Positions 9,145 to 17,716 of a DNA stretch of 64,000 nucleotides are shown one piece after another. The stretch is from Paenibacillus dendritiformis (GTDB lineage Bacteria > Bacillota > Bacilli > Paenibacillales > Paenibacillaceae), in contig NZ_AP025344.1 in NCBI RefSeq assembly GCF_021654795.1, positions 3,410,501-3,474,500 of the forward strand, read 5' to 3'. Both the position numbers and the translations under genes were made by a program. A model generated the notes under the pieces. That model had not been told where the DNA came from, searched no databases, and saw nothing but the letters and a program-made list of their open reading frames with translations. Position 1 is the first letter of the stretch. Each line of letters begins with the position of its first letter.

Positions 9145-9253
9145 TTTGGTTTCCCTCTCTTTTTTCTATTCTTTCTCATAATCCTTTCATCGGTTAAAAA
9201 GAGTTTCGATTTCACTTTCGCCAAATATTTCATAATATAATCACTTTCCGGGG

Positions 9254-9853
9254 TCAATAGACCTCATAGCTTTGTCCCGTCTGCGCCCCCTCCGCGCTCT
9301 TCCGGTACGCCAGCGCAACCCGCCGCGCGGGAACGGGATCGAAGCCGGGGAAGAACGCCCCATAGACATCCATGGATTCCTGCAGCACATTCGGGCTGAC
9401 GCTGTTGATGCGGATGCCTCGCGGCATTTCGATAGCCGCCGCCTTGACGAACGCTTGGACGCCGCCGTTGGCCAGGGCGGCCGAGGCCCCTTGAAGAATC
9501 GGATCATCCATCATGATGCCCGTCGTCAAGGTGAAGCTGCCGCGGTCGCGAACATAGGGGTGACCGAGAAGCACCAGATTCACCTGCCCCTTGAGCTTGC
9601 TCCCGATCGACAACTCGTTCTGTTCGGGCGTCATGTCCGCCAGCGGGCCGAAATACGCGCTTCCGGCCGCGCTGACGACCGCATCCACTTCGCCCGTCGC
9701 CTTATACATCGCCAGGATGCTGTCCGTGTCGGTAATATCCACTTGCACATCCGGCCCTCGTCTCCCCGCGCGGATGATGTCATGACGGGCTTCCAGTTCG
9801 GCCGCAACAGCGCGCCCGATCGTGCCGCTCGCCCCAACAATCAAGATTTTCAT
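9254..9853 (-). CDS. short-chain dehydrogenase-like protein with degenerate active site
   Basis: A 199-residue Rossmann-fold protein with the nucleotide motif GASGTIGRA (7-15), an acidic position DITD after beta-3, and an NAAG-like segment (SAAGSAYFGP). The usual catalytic YxxxK is replaced by NGGVQAFVKAAA, keeping only the Lys; this pattern marks a small SDR subgroup rather than a damaged gene, since the rest is intact. It may bind NAD(P) and reduce or merely sense a substrate. GGAAAGGGGCAGCGAC precedes the ATG. It stands alone. The substrate is unknown. Confidence 0.75.
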   Translation of the reverse strand: MKILIVGASGTIGRAVAAELEARHDIIRAGRRGPDVQVDITDTDSILAMYKATGEVDAVVSAAGSAYFGPLADMTPEQNELSIGSKLKGQVNLVLLGHPYVRDRGSFTLTTGIMMDDPILQGASAALANGGVQAFVKAAAIEMPRGIRINSVSPNVLQESMDVYGAFFPGFDPVPARRVALAYRKSAEGAQTGQSYEVY

Positions 9854-10220
9854 GTCGCTGCCCCTTTCCTTTGCAAAAATATGTACTCCGTCTATTCCTA
9901 TTGTATCCTGCCGGGGATGCGGAGAACCACGGCAGCCGGCTCACCCCTGGACCTGCTTTAACATGTTCGCAAAATACGAAAAGTTCTGAAAGCCAACGTA
10001 ATGACCACGATGGTGATCTTCTGCTAACAGGATGGCGACTTGGGGAGAAATGTTGTCAGGGGAAGCCGATGTTGTTCATTGGAAAATTTGCGGTGAAATC
10101 AGGAGGGAATCCAGGCTGAGAACCGCCATCCGGGGCTGCGGTTGCACACAGGTACGCCAGGAGAAGAAACGTCTCACCCGTGCTGTCGCATGCAGCCGGA
10201 TGAGACGCTAAAGCGTTCCG
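9854..10220. other. intergenic region between SDR and SMR genes
   Basis: Holds the upstream region of the SDR gene and, at its far end, the hairpin that ends the SMR gene (10170-10207). I see no other gene, repeat or conserved RNA. Confidence 0.4.
10170..10207 (-). terminator. terminator after the SMR gene
   Basis: CGTCTCA pairs with TGAGACG, and CCGTGCTG with CAGCCGG, followed on the minus strand by TTTCTTCTCC. It lies just past the SMR stop codon. Confidence 0.6.
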
Positions 10221-10631
10221 TTATTCTCCTGTGCGGGCGCGATCTCCGTCGAAGGCGGAGCCGGAATGGACCACAGCCTGGCTGCCCTCGTGAACCGAGC
10301 TGCCGGACGACTTCTCCTGCCCTCCCACATTGAGCCCGATGACGCCCAGTATAATGAGCAGAATCGAGACGCCTTTCATCAAGGACATCGACTCCTGGAA
10401 CACGAGGTAGCCGATGACCGCGATCGCGGCCGTGCCAAGACCCGACCAGATCGCGTAGGCGACGCTGACCGGCACCTGCTTCAACGACAAGTTCAAGCTC
10501 GAGAACGCCAGGATATAAAAAACAATCATCAAGACGGAAGGCCACAGCCTGGTAAATCCTTGCGACAGCTTCATCGAGACGGTGCCGGCTACTTCAAGCG
10601 CAATGGCGAAGAACAAATAGACCCAATGCAT
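10221..10631 (-). CDS. SMR-family multidrug efflux protein
   Basis: A 136-residue small multidrug resistance protein with four membrane helices. The helix 1 Glu (MHWVYLFFAIALEVAGT, E13) is the proton/drug-coupling residue, and the family features KLS.GF, VAYAIWSGLG and GVIGLNV are present. Such proteins work as antiparallel dimers or as paired heterodimers that export quaternary ammonium compounds or guanidinium. The start at 10631 follows AAAGGAGTGAGC; a longer frame to 10679 lacks support. The last 27 residues are a hydrophilic tail unusual for the family (about 105-110 residues). There is no partner SMR gene beside it, so a homodimer is likely. Confidence 0.85.
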   Translation of the reverse strand: MHWVYLFFAIALEVAGTVSMKLSQGFTRLWPSVLMIVFYILAFSSLNLSLKQVPVSVAYAIWSGLGTAAIAVIGYLVFQESMSLMKGVSILLIILGVIGLNVGGQEKSSGSSVHEGSQAVVHSGSAFDGDRARTGE

Positions 10632-10722
10632 GATGCTCACTCCTTTTTTCCACATGGCCATGGCCCTCGCGAACTCCACGGTAATAATGGAACTATAATA
10701 TATTTTCCGGTACCATTTAGGC

Positions 10723-10752
10723 AGTATATTATGCGGGTAATCCCGCTGTCAA
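10723..10752 (-). promoter_or_regulatory. promoter with palindromic operator for the SMR gene
   Basis: Minus strand has TTGACA (10747-10752), an 18-base spacer and TATACT (10723-10728). The spacer contains a perfect palindrome, GCGGGATTACCCGC (10733-10746). A repressor or MerR-type activator could act there. No regulator gene is adjacent. Apart from this site I see nothing in 10632-10957. Confidence 0.55.
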
Positions 10753-10957
10753 CCGGAAGTTGCCGTCATTGGCTGCAAATCGATGTCATCCTTCAGACGC
10801 TGGCGAACGTCGACAGGGCATGCAGCCTCTGCGCCAATGGAAAAAGCGTGAAAAACAGCTGCCCCTGCTGTCTGCGGACAGCCGCTTCCACGCTGCGCTA
10901 TTCCCTCTTCTCGATGTGAAGCAGACGGCCACGGTCCTCTGGCATGTCCCGCTCCCG

Positions 10958-12730
10958 TTACTCCTCGAACAGCTTCTCTCCCCGATACAGACGCCACGCG
11001 ATTCGCGCTGTATGCGGCAGCTCCCGCGCCGTCGGCGAATGCGCGGCCAGATAACGCGTCAAGGCAAGCAGCATCGTCTGCTTGGCCTGTGCAGCCAGCG
11101 GGCCGCTCTCGTTCTCCCAGCGTTCATACTCCGCGCTGGCCGCCTCGTACATCTGGTACGAATGGAATTCCGCGTCCTCTCTTAACAAGGCATGGCCGAG
11201 CGTGTTGAACAAGGCATCGATGTCCCCGTCTTGGCGCAAATACTGGGCTAGCCACTCGCCGGCTTCCGCCACCTGCTGCTGCCGATCGAACAGCTTGAGC
11301 AGCCAGCCCGGATCGGTCGAATTCGGATTCGCTTCCGCGTGCTCTCCGCTAGGCCGGCGGGCGGCCGGAACGTTAAGGAAGCGATCCAGGTAGACGGTGA
11401 CGGCGGCGTAATAGATGGCCCGCACCGTGAAGACGTTGGCGCTCCGCCGCAGCGTCTCATGGACGGCATGCGCATGCGTGAACGTATGCAGCACCGTAAT
11501 CCAATCCCCGAACTCGTTCTGGGTATGGAAGCGGGTGATCCGCTCCGCCGCTGCGAGAGCGACGAGTTGGGCCAGCCGCACGGGAGAGCGTCCGGCAAGC
11601 AGCGCATTCGTAAGCGCCTCGATCGTCTGCAGCGGCTGCTCGCCCAGAAGCAAGGCCAGAAGCTGCTGTTCCTCTTCTTCGGCCTGCTGCGCCATGCCCC
11701 CGGTCGAAGCAGGCGTCTCCGCTGCGGGCCAGGTCAATCCCTCCAGCTCCCGGAAGGCTTTCCGCAGCGGATCGACGAGATTGACCGGCGATTGCCAATG
11801 CTGCAGCTCCTCGCTGCGGGTGGCCCGGGCCGGAAGCGGCACGAGCGAGCTGAGGACGCGCACGGTGGAATCGCTGCCGATATGCTGCAGCATTTCGAAC
11901 GCCTTGTTATGGAAATCAAGCGTATGTCCCCCGTCCATATAGAAGTGATCGGTAACCGCTGTCATCATCATCGACATGAGCTCGTTCGGCTCCATGCCGC
12001 TGGCAATCGCGCTAGCCAGCACCCGTTCTGCGCCGCGGATATCGCGAACTTCAATGCATCTCCTGTACCAGGCTGACAGATGCTCTGTCGCCTGCTGCTC
12101 CGTCTCCGGCAGCGGCTGCTGCAGGAAGCGCGCCGGCTGTCCGGCGCAGTCCCGCGCCACCCGGGCAAGGCCGTGATACAGGGCAAGAATGCGCCCGTAT
12201 TTGTCCAGCTTCGGCAGCACGTTCACCATCGCCGCCAAGATGGTCAGCCCCGAGCTCCAGCCGGCAGAACGGTATGTCGTCCCGAATTCGACGCCCACCC
12301 TGGCGATGTCCGCCGCAGGCACGCCCGACTCGACAAGCGCGACGACGCTCTTCGCAATCACGAGGGACAGGTTCTGCTCCATCCCCTCCCGCAGGCGCCT
12401 AAGCTGCTTCTCCACGCTGCTCGCGGCCTGGGGCCTCGGATCAACCCATACGCTTCCCTGCTCGACCTTGACCCGGTGCACAGGCACATCGTCAGCCCAA
12501 GGATCAAGCGTGCCGCCGCTGCATACGTCGAACCGGGCATGATGCCAGTGGCAGGTCAGAATGCCTTCGCAGAGACTGCCCATATGAAGCGGAAATCCCA
12601 TGTGCGGGCAGCGGTTGTCCACGGCATACACTTCATCGGCATGCACGAACACCGCAATGCCGCCCTTAATGACTTTGGCTCCCTGTTCCTGAAGCTCTTC
12701 CCATGTTCCCGCATGTATCCAGTCCGTCAT
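10958..12730 (-). CDS. Rieske [2Fe-2S] protein with a long helical C-terminal domain
   Basis: A 590-residue soluble protein. Residues 1-105 form a Rieske ferredoxin domain with ligands CPH (about 43-45) and CHWHH (about 61-65), the latter CxxH, so a 2Fe-2S cluster should be held. The remaining 480 residues are helical, rich in Leu, Ala and Gln, and contain several His (MDGGHTLDFHNKAFEML, THAHAVHETLRR) that might hold another cofactor. I cannot assign this part. The ATG at 12730 is preceded by GGAGGGATGATTG; a TTG one codon earlier is less likely. It may be an electron-transfer or oxygenase component with an uncharacterised partner domain. No membrane segment is seen. Confidence 0.75.
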   Translation of the reverse strand: MTDWIHAGTWEELQEQGAKVIKGGIAVFVHADEVYAVDNRCPHMGFPLHMGSLCEGILTCHWHHARFDVCSGGTLDPWADDVPVHRVKVEQGSVWVDPRPQAASSVEKQLRRLREGMEQNLSLVIAKSVVALVESGVPAADIARVGVEFGTTYRSAGWSSGLTILAAMVNVLPKLDKYGRILALYHGLARVARDCAGQPARFLQQPLPETEQQATEHLSAWYRRCIEVRDIRGAERVLASAIASGMEPNELMSMMMTAVTDHFYMDGGHTLDFHNKAFEMLQHIGSDSTVRVLSSLVPLPARATRSEELQHWQSPVNLVDPLRKAFRELEGLTWPAAETPASTGGMAQQAEEEEQQLLALLLGEQPLQTIEALTNALLAGRSPVRLAQLVALAAAERITRFHTQNEFGDWITVLHTFTHAHAVHETLRRSANVFTVRAIYYAAVTVYLDRFLNVPAARRPSGEHAEANPNSTDPGWLLKLFDRQQQVAEAGEWLAQYLRQDGDIDALFNTLGHALLREDAEFHSYQMYEAASAEYERWENESGPLAAQAKQTMLLALTRYLAAHSPTARELPHTARIAWRLYRGEKLFEE

Positions 12731-12838
12731 CAATCATCCCTCCTCTGTTCAGTCTACTCTCTCAGCGTTAAGAAATTGCCCTTGATTTGCGGCAGCTTGC
12801 CGCGATGAACGCGCTCGCTGCCTTATCTCCTCCTTTCC

Positions 12839-13516
12839 TTACTCGACATAATAAATATGCCGGGATGGCAGCTCCAGGCAGTTGAGCCGACCTCCGTATA
12901 CGCAGCCGCCGTCAATGCCGATAATCGAATTGGCTCCAAAATAAACCTCGTCCGAACCATGCAGCAGCTTCGCGGGGGAATGACCGAATATGACCGTCTT
13001 CGGGCCGCTGTAGCCCTTATGAAATTCCCCGCGTATCCAGAGCAGCTTATGCGGATCGCAAGCCGCCAACGGCATCCCCGGCTCCACTCCGGCATGGACG
13101 AATATATACTCATCCGTCTCATAATAGTAGGGCAGCTTGTCCACGAATGAGATGACATCCAGCAATTCACCGGTCCAGCGAATGGCCGCCGGCCGCCCTG
13201 TTGCTTCATCCTCCGCATAGCCGTAGCTCAGCAGCGTCTGCTTTGCCCCGTTGCGGAACCAGCGCTCGACCGCCTTTTCCTTATTGCGGTACGCGTCAAG
13301 CATCATTTTCTCATGATTGCCCATCAAGACGATGGCCCCCACTTGCTGCAGTTCCCGCACCTTGGCGATCACTTCTCTTGAATGCGGGCCACGATCAATA
13401 TAATCGCCCAGCAGCAAAAGCTGATCGCGATTCGCGTCATAACAGGCCATCTCCAGCAGCCGCTCGAACTTCACCAGTTCTCCATGAATATCGCTAATGA
13501 CAAGCATTCGCTCCAT
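12839..13516 (-). CDS. calcineurin-like metallophosphatase
   Basis: A 225-residue phosphoesterase of the PPP type. The motifs that bind two metal ions are in order: DIHGE (9-13), GDYIDRG (about 40-46), GNHEKM (about 71-76), a His in VHAG and another in FGHSP. Bacterial relatives include PrpE (diadenosine tetraphosphatase and phosphoprotein phosphatase) and spore-germination or stress phosphatases. The start at 13516 has AAGAAGGGATCG upstream; the frame extends to 13597 but the extra residues do not match the family. The physiological substrate is unknown. Confidence 0.82.
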   Translation of the reverse strand: MERMLVISDIHGELVKFERLLEMACYDANRDQLLLLGDYIDRGPHSREVIAKVRELQQVGAIVLMGNHEKMMLDAYRNKEKAVERWFRNGAKQTLLSYGYAEDEATGRPAAIRWTGELLDVISFVDKLPYYYETDEYIFVHAGVEPGMPLAACDPHKLLWIRGEFHKGYSGPKTVIFGHSPAKLLHGSDEVYFGANSIIGIDGGCVYGGRLNCLELPSRHIYYVE

Positions 13517-13677
13517 CGTATCGATCCCTTCTTTCTCTTCCCATCGTACCATGAGCGAATATTTCGTATCCAGCCCCTGATCCAGCCTTGCCTGCATCCT
13601 AAATCTCCGTTCTTATTCATTGGCTTGTCCCGGATTACGGCTCGGCTCTTCTAAGGAGAACTCTGTCTTCGACCTGC

Positions 13678-14004
13678 TTACTGGTGAAGCAGCGCGCCGA
13701 CCTGCGGCTGCATGCTGCCGTGCCGGTATCTCGCCTTCTGGACGAGCACAATGTATTTGTCAAGCCGCTGGCTTTCCCGGATTGTTCTTTCATTCAGCAG
13801 ATCATTATTTTCCATCGCCAGACGGACCATTCGCGTTCGGATCTGTTCGATTTTGCACATCAGATCTTGTAAATCCGTCTCTTCCGCTTCCGGCTCCAGC
13901 CTGCTCACCATCCATTCTCCACCAGGAGCCGACAGCTCATTTCGATGAAGGATCGCTTCCCGTCCCGCCATTCTGCAGGAACCGCCCTTATTCACGTCTT
14001 CCAT
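13678..14004 (-). CDS. Spo0E-family aspartyl-phosphate phosphatase
   Basis: A 108-residue protein whose residues about 45-92 match the Spo0E family, two antiparallel helices that insert the conserved SQ.LD motif (ESQRLDKYI) into the Spo0A~P active site. These phosphatases drain phosphate from Spo0A and delay sporulation. The first 40 residues have no counterpart in short Spo0E proteins; an internal start is possible because GGGAGGG is about 14 bases upstream of this ATG. A hairpin-containing leader lies upstream. Confidence 0.8.
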   Translation of the reverse strand: MEDVNKGGSCRMAGREAILHRNELSAPGGEWMVSRLEPEAEETDLQDLMCKIEQIRTRMVRLAMENNDLLNERTIRESQRLDKYIVLVQKARYRHGSMQPQVGALLHQ

Positions 14005-14415
14005 CGCCTACTATTGCCCTCCCTCAAGCAACATGACTTGACAATTCCAATTATAGTTAAAAAAAGTAAAAATGCCGTCGAATCATCACTTTTCATATGA
14101 GCCATAAAAAGACACTTCCCAGCAGGGAAGTGCCCAGCCATCCTTTTCAAGCTTGCTTGCCTTGAAAACGTCGTAACTTGCGATCTGCCTCCTGACAATC
14201 GAGTGAATGATTCGGCATTTTGCGACATTATTTGTTCAATTTTATACATTTTTCCTTTTTATACTTTATAGTATCATTATTTCATTCCGCTGTAAATGAC
14301 ATTTTTCCATAAAATTCATTCCTTATGCTGAGATTTGAAAGTATTATAGAGTATGTCAATTACAAGATTTCCTTGCTACCATCGATTTGACAGAAAGGGG
14401 TTATATTCCGTACCC
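14005..14415. other. divergent intergenic region with leader sequence
   Basis: Separates the Spo0E-like gene (minus) from the anion transporter (plus). It is AT-rich at 14230-14350 and holds the hairpin pair described at 14108-14200. A minus-strand frame of 85 codons (13992-14249) crosses both hairpins and is probably not coding. Confidence 0.4.
14105..14225 (-). ncRNA. structured leader or small RNA ending in a terminator, upstream of spo0E-like gene
   Basis: On the minus strand, TTTTCAAG pairs with CTTGAAAA around a GCAAGCAAG loop. Then CACTTCCC pairs with GGGAAGTG (about 14109-14128), followed by TCTTTTT, a good intrinsic terminator. No gene ends upstream on this strand, so the transcript must start between here and the divergent gene. 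It is thus either a small RNA or an attenuator for the Spo0E-like gene about 100 bases further on. It matches no riboswitch class I know. Confidence 0.45.
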
Positions 14416-16287
14416 ATGAATTCAGACATCATCATCACGCTTATCATCTTGGCCATGGCCGCAATTCTCTTCATGACGGGAAAGATCCGATCGGATCTGG
14501 TCGCCATCTGCTCCTTGATCCTGCTTGTCCTGCTTGGAATATTGACGCCGAACGAAGCGTTGTCCGGCTTTTCCAATTCCGTCGTCATCATGATGATCGG
14601 CTTGTTCATCGTCGGAGGCGGGATATTCCAGACGGGGCTCGCCAAAGTGGCCAGCGGCAAGATGCTTCAACTCGCAGGCCACAGCGAGACGCGCCTGTTG
14701 ATGACCGTTATCCTGGCGACCTCGCTGATCGGCGCCTTCGTCAGCAATACCGGCACCGTCGCCGTCATGCTGCCCATCGTCGTCAGTCTGGCTGCCAGCG
14801 CCAACATCAGCCCGGGACGCCTGTTGATGCCGATTGCGTTCGCGAGCAGCATGGGCGGCATGCTGACCTTAATCGGGACGCCGCCCAACCTGGTCATCAG
14901 CGAGACGCTCGCCCAAGCGGGATTCGATGAACTGTCCTTCTTCTCCTTCACGCCAATCGGAATCGTATGCCTCCTCCTTGGCACCGGTTTTTTGCTCCTT
15001 CTGAGCAGGTTGCTTCCGAAGGGAGAAGGCGAAGGCCGCGGCCGGCGGAACGGGCGATCGCTGCATGAGCTTGCCCGCCAGTATCAGCTGTCTCAGAATC
15101 TGTACCGCGTGCAAGCCGGGGAGGAAGCGACGATTGTGTCCCGTTCCCTCCAGGAGCTCGATATTCCGAACCGTTATCAGGTTCATATTATCGAGATTCG
15201 CCGCCGGACATCGAACAAGAACCCGTTCTTCAAGACGATCAATCAAGAGATAGCCGGCCCGGCGACCGTCATTCAGGACCGAGATATTTTGTATGTATAC
15301 GGTCCATTCGAGCGCGTGCAAGACTTCGCCGAAGCATGCGGGCTTCAACTGCTTGACCGTCAGACCGCCGAGATCGATCAAGCCGCCGAGCCGAATACCG
15401 AGCGGTACGCTTCAGATCAGATCGGCATCGCCGAGGTGCTGCTGCCGCCGAATTCCCCGCTGCTCAATCAGCAGGTGAAGCAGTTGGGGTTCCGCGAGAA
15501 ATATCAGCTCAATATATTGGCGATTCAGCGCAAAGGAGAGTACTTGCTGAATCAGCTCAAAGACGAGAAAATCCGATTCGGGGACGCCCTGCTCGTTCAA
15601 GGGACGTGGAAGAGCATCGCCCGGCTCTCAAAGGAAGAGTCGGAAGTCGTCGTCGTCGGCCAGCCGCTGGAGACGGCTGCCGAGATGCCGATGAACCATA
15701 AAGCGCCGCTCGCGGCCGGCATCATGCTGTTCATGATCGCGCTGCTCATCCTGGAGATATTTCCGGCCGTCATCTCCGTCATGATCGCGGCCGTCCTTAT
15801 GGTTGCCACGGGGTGTCTTCGCGGTATGGAGTCCGCCTACAAGACGATTAATTGGGAGAGCATCGTCCTCATTGGCGGCATGATTCCGATGTCGATCGCG
15901 ATCGAGAAGACAGGCGCGGCTGCCTTGCTGTCGCAGAAGCTCGTGCTGACCCTCGGGAGTATCGGACCGTTCGCCTTGCTCGCAGGCATCTATTTTACGA
16001 CGTCGCTTCTCACGCTGTTCATCAGCAATACCGCCTGCGCTGTCCTGGTCGCTCCGATCGCGATGACGGCCGCGATGCAGTTGGGCGTCAACCCGCATCC
16101 GTATCTGTTCGCCGTCGCGATTGCGGCCAGCATGTGCTTCGCCGTCCCGTTCTCGACCCCGCCCAACGCGTTGGTCATGTCGGCCGGCAAATATTCTTTC
16201 ATGGACTATATCCGGGTCGGATTGCCGCTTCAGCTGCTGCTTGGCATTGCCATGGTGGCGCTGCTGCCGCTCTTTTTTCCGTTTTAA
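14416..16287 (+). CDS. SLC13/DASS-type anion transporter with RCK_C domains
   Basis: A 623-residue membrane transporter in two halves. Each half carries the family Asn-Thr or Asn-Pro signature (SNTGTVAVMLP with IGTPPNLVIS in the first; SNTACAVLVAP with FSTPPNALVMS in the second). Between the halves (about 205-430) lie two TrkA-C/RCK_C-like soluble domains, as in SAC1-like sulfate and silicon-type carriers. Substrates in this group include sulfate and dicarboxylates, driven by sodium or protons. The ATG at 14416 was preferred to 14353 because MNSDIIITLIIL is the natural N-terminus and AGAAAGGGG lies upstream, although 15 bases away. It is a single gene. Confidence 0.85.
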   Translation: MNSDIIITLIILAMAAILFMTGKIRSDLVAICSLILLVLLGILTPNEALSGFSNSVVIMMIGLFIVGGGIFQTGLAKVASGKMLQLAGHSETRLLMTVILATSLIGAFVSNTGTVAVMLPIVVSLAASANISPGRLLMPIAFASSMGGMLTLIGTPPNLVISETLAQAGFDELSFFSFTPIGIVCLLLGTGFLLLLSRLLPKGEGEGRGRRNGRSLHELARQYQLSQNLYRVQAGEEATIVSRSLQELDIPNRYQVHIIEIRRRTSNKNPFFKTINQEIAGPATVIQDRDILYVYGPFERVQDFAEACGLQLLDRQTAEIDQAAEPNTERYASDQIGIAEVLLPPNSPLLNQQVKQLGFREKYQLNILAIQRKGEYLLNQLKDEKIRFGDALLVQGTWKSIARLSKEESEVVVVGQPLETAAEMPMNHKAPLAAGIMLFMIALLILEIFPAVISVMIAAVLMVATGCLRGMESAYKTINWESIVLIGGMIPMSIAIEKTGAAALLSQKLVLTLGSIGPFALLAGIYFTTSLLTLFISNTACAVLVAPIAMTAAMQLGVNPHPYLFAVAIAASMCFAVPFSTPPNALVMSAGKYSFMDYIRVGLPLQLLLGIAMVALLPLFFPF

Positions 16288-16415
16288 AATCTAGCAAACG
16301 GTCTTTCATTTCGACAATCTTCTATTTTCAGCAGCAAAAAAGGATAAATTGTATGTACGTTCCATCTAAAAGATGATAGAATAAAAATAGAATAGATACG
16401 CTAAAAATGGATAAA

Positions 16416-16493
16416 TGGCAAACCCTAGCGAAAGCAGGGGACGCAAAGCCACGGGTCTAAGGCATGCACGCATGCGATGATAGCCGGGTTGCC
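16416..16493 (+). ncRNA. cyclic di-GMP-I (GEMM-I) riboswitch
   Basis: Shows the conserved aptamer landmarks in order: GGCAAACC, a GAAA tetraloop, GGGGACGCAAAGCCACGGG, the variable P3 stem (GGCATGCACGCATGC), GATGATAGCC, and closing GGGTTGCC pairing with the opening GGCAACCC-type strand. This class binds c-di-GMP. It lies upstream of a CAP-domain protein gene with a terminator in between, so ligand binding should switch transcription. Confidence 0.93.
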
Positions 16494-16520
16494 CTAATTG
16501 CGACAGCTGTTGCGTCTTTT

Positions 16521-16549
16521 TGGCGCCGCCTTTAGGGTGGCGCTTTTTT
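16521..16549 (+). terminator. riboswitch expression-platform terminator
   Basis: GCGCCGCC pairs with GGTGGCGC around TTTAG and is followed by seven T residues. It lies 28 bases after the c-di-GMP aptamer and 75 before the CAP-protein ATG. A shorter self-complementary GCGACAGCTGTTGC element with its own T run sits between them, a candidate antiterminator segment. Confidence 0.85.
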
Positions 16550-16623
16550 GATTTCCATGAGCGCCCCCGTCTATCATCTCATTCTAGCGTAGATCCAATT
16601 CGATATAGAATGGGGAGATAGCT

Positions 16624-17703
16624 ATGGGTACACATCGATATACGACCGAACACAACCCTGACTCAGCCATAATCAGACAACATACACGAACAGCGAGACG
16701 GCATGTATCCGCACTCTTCTGCGCTGTAATGGCTATCGGACTCTTCCTGACCCTTTCACTCGCCACTGCGGAAGCGGACAGCATTCCGGCAGCGGACGGG
16801 GCGCTGCGCACCGCTCCAGTAGCCGCCGGAGCCAGCGCGATGAGCGGCACGGAATTCAAGCTTCAAGGCATCTCAATCGGGATGAATGAATCGGAGTTGC
16901 TCGGTATTCTCGGAGAACCCGCGCGCAAAGATCTTAGCGAATACAATTTCGAATGGTACATATACAATCAGAATTACCAACGTTATATCCAGGTCGGCGT
17001 GCAGCAGGGCAAAGTGGTTGCCCTGTATACGAACGCCCAGGACTGGACGTCCGCGAGCGGAATCGGCTTCGGATCGACGAGGCAAGAAGCAGAAGCCGCT
17101 TACGGCTCCCCGCTTGCGAGTGTCAAGAAAGGAAATACGATTTATAAGTTCAAGGACAACGGCGGAGAATACACCATGCATCAGGTCGGCGGTGCGTATG
17201 CCACACTGTTTTACGATCTGAGCCGAAAAAATACGGTTACCTCGATCCAGGTTATCGATCAGAACGTCGAGTTGTCGCTCAAAGGCTTTTACGGCAAGCC
17301 AAGCGAACGATTGCGGGAAAGCTTTGAGCGCGAAGTGCTGGATTTGACCAATGCCGTCCGGGTTCGCGAAGGTAAAAAACCGCTTGAGTGGAACGACAAG
17401 ATTGCGGTAACGGCGCGAAAGCATAGCGCAGACATGATGAAGCGCAGCTTCTTCTCGCACGACAATCCCGCTGGCCAGTCTCCATTCGATCGGATGAAGC
17501 AAGACGGCATCACTTACAAGGCGGCTGGAGAAAATATTGCCGCCGGACAAACAAGCGCCATCTTCGCCCACGAGAACTGGATGAATTCAAGCGGGCACCG
17601 CAAAAACATTTTAGGCGATTTCGAGCGCCTTGGCGTCGGAGTCTCCTTCGGCGGTCCGTATCAAGCTTACTATACACAAAACTTCTTCACGCCGAGCCGC
17701 TAG
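16624..17703 (+). CDS. exported CAP-domain protein under c-di-GMP riboswitch control
   Basis: A 359-residue protein. An N-terminal hydrophobic segment (about 28-50) ends in an AEA/ADS-type signal site. A CAP-associated domain follows (about 78-215, FKLQGISIGMNESELLGILG). The C-terminal CAP/SCP domain (about 233-355) carries LTNAVRVREGKKPLEWN, HSADM, FFSHDNPAGQSPFDRM, AAGENIAAG, W..S.GHRKNIL and YYTQNF, as in YkwD-type proteins of sporeformers. CAP proteins are secreted and bind lipids or cell-envelope components; their bacterial role is not settled. GGGGAG precedes the ATG. The riboswitch upstream ties expression to c-di-GMP and so probably to the motile-to-sessile switch. Confidence 0.88.
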   Translation: MGTHRYTTEHNPDSAIIRQHTRTARRHVSALFCAVMAIGLFLTLSLATAEADSIPAADGALRTAPVAAGASAMSGTEFKLQGISIGMNESELLGILGEPARKDLSEYNFEWYIYNQNYQRYIQVGVQQGKVVALYTNAQDWTSASGIGFGSTRQEAEAAYGSPLASVKKGNTIYKFKDNGGEYTMHQVGGAYATLFYDLSRKNTVTSIQVIDQNVELSLKGFYGKPSERLRESFEREVLDLTNAVRVREGKKPLEWNDKIAVTARKHSADMMKRSFFSHDNPAGQSPFDRMKQDGITYKAAGENIAAGQTSAIFAHENWMNSSGHRKNILGDFERLGVGVSFGGPYQAYYTQNFFTPSR

Positions 17704-17716
17704 GATTACAAGAAAA

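Noticed and set aside
13992..14249. 85-codon frame upstream of the Spo0E-like gene
   Set aside because: Crosses two hairpins including a terminator; composition is not protein-like; the RNA explanation is better.
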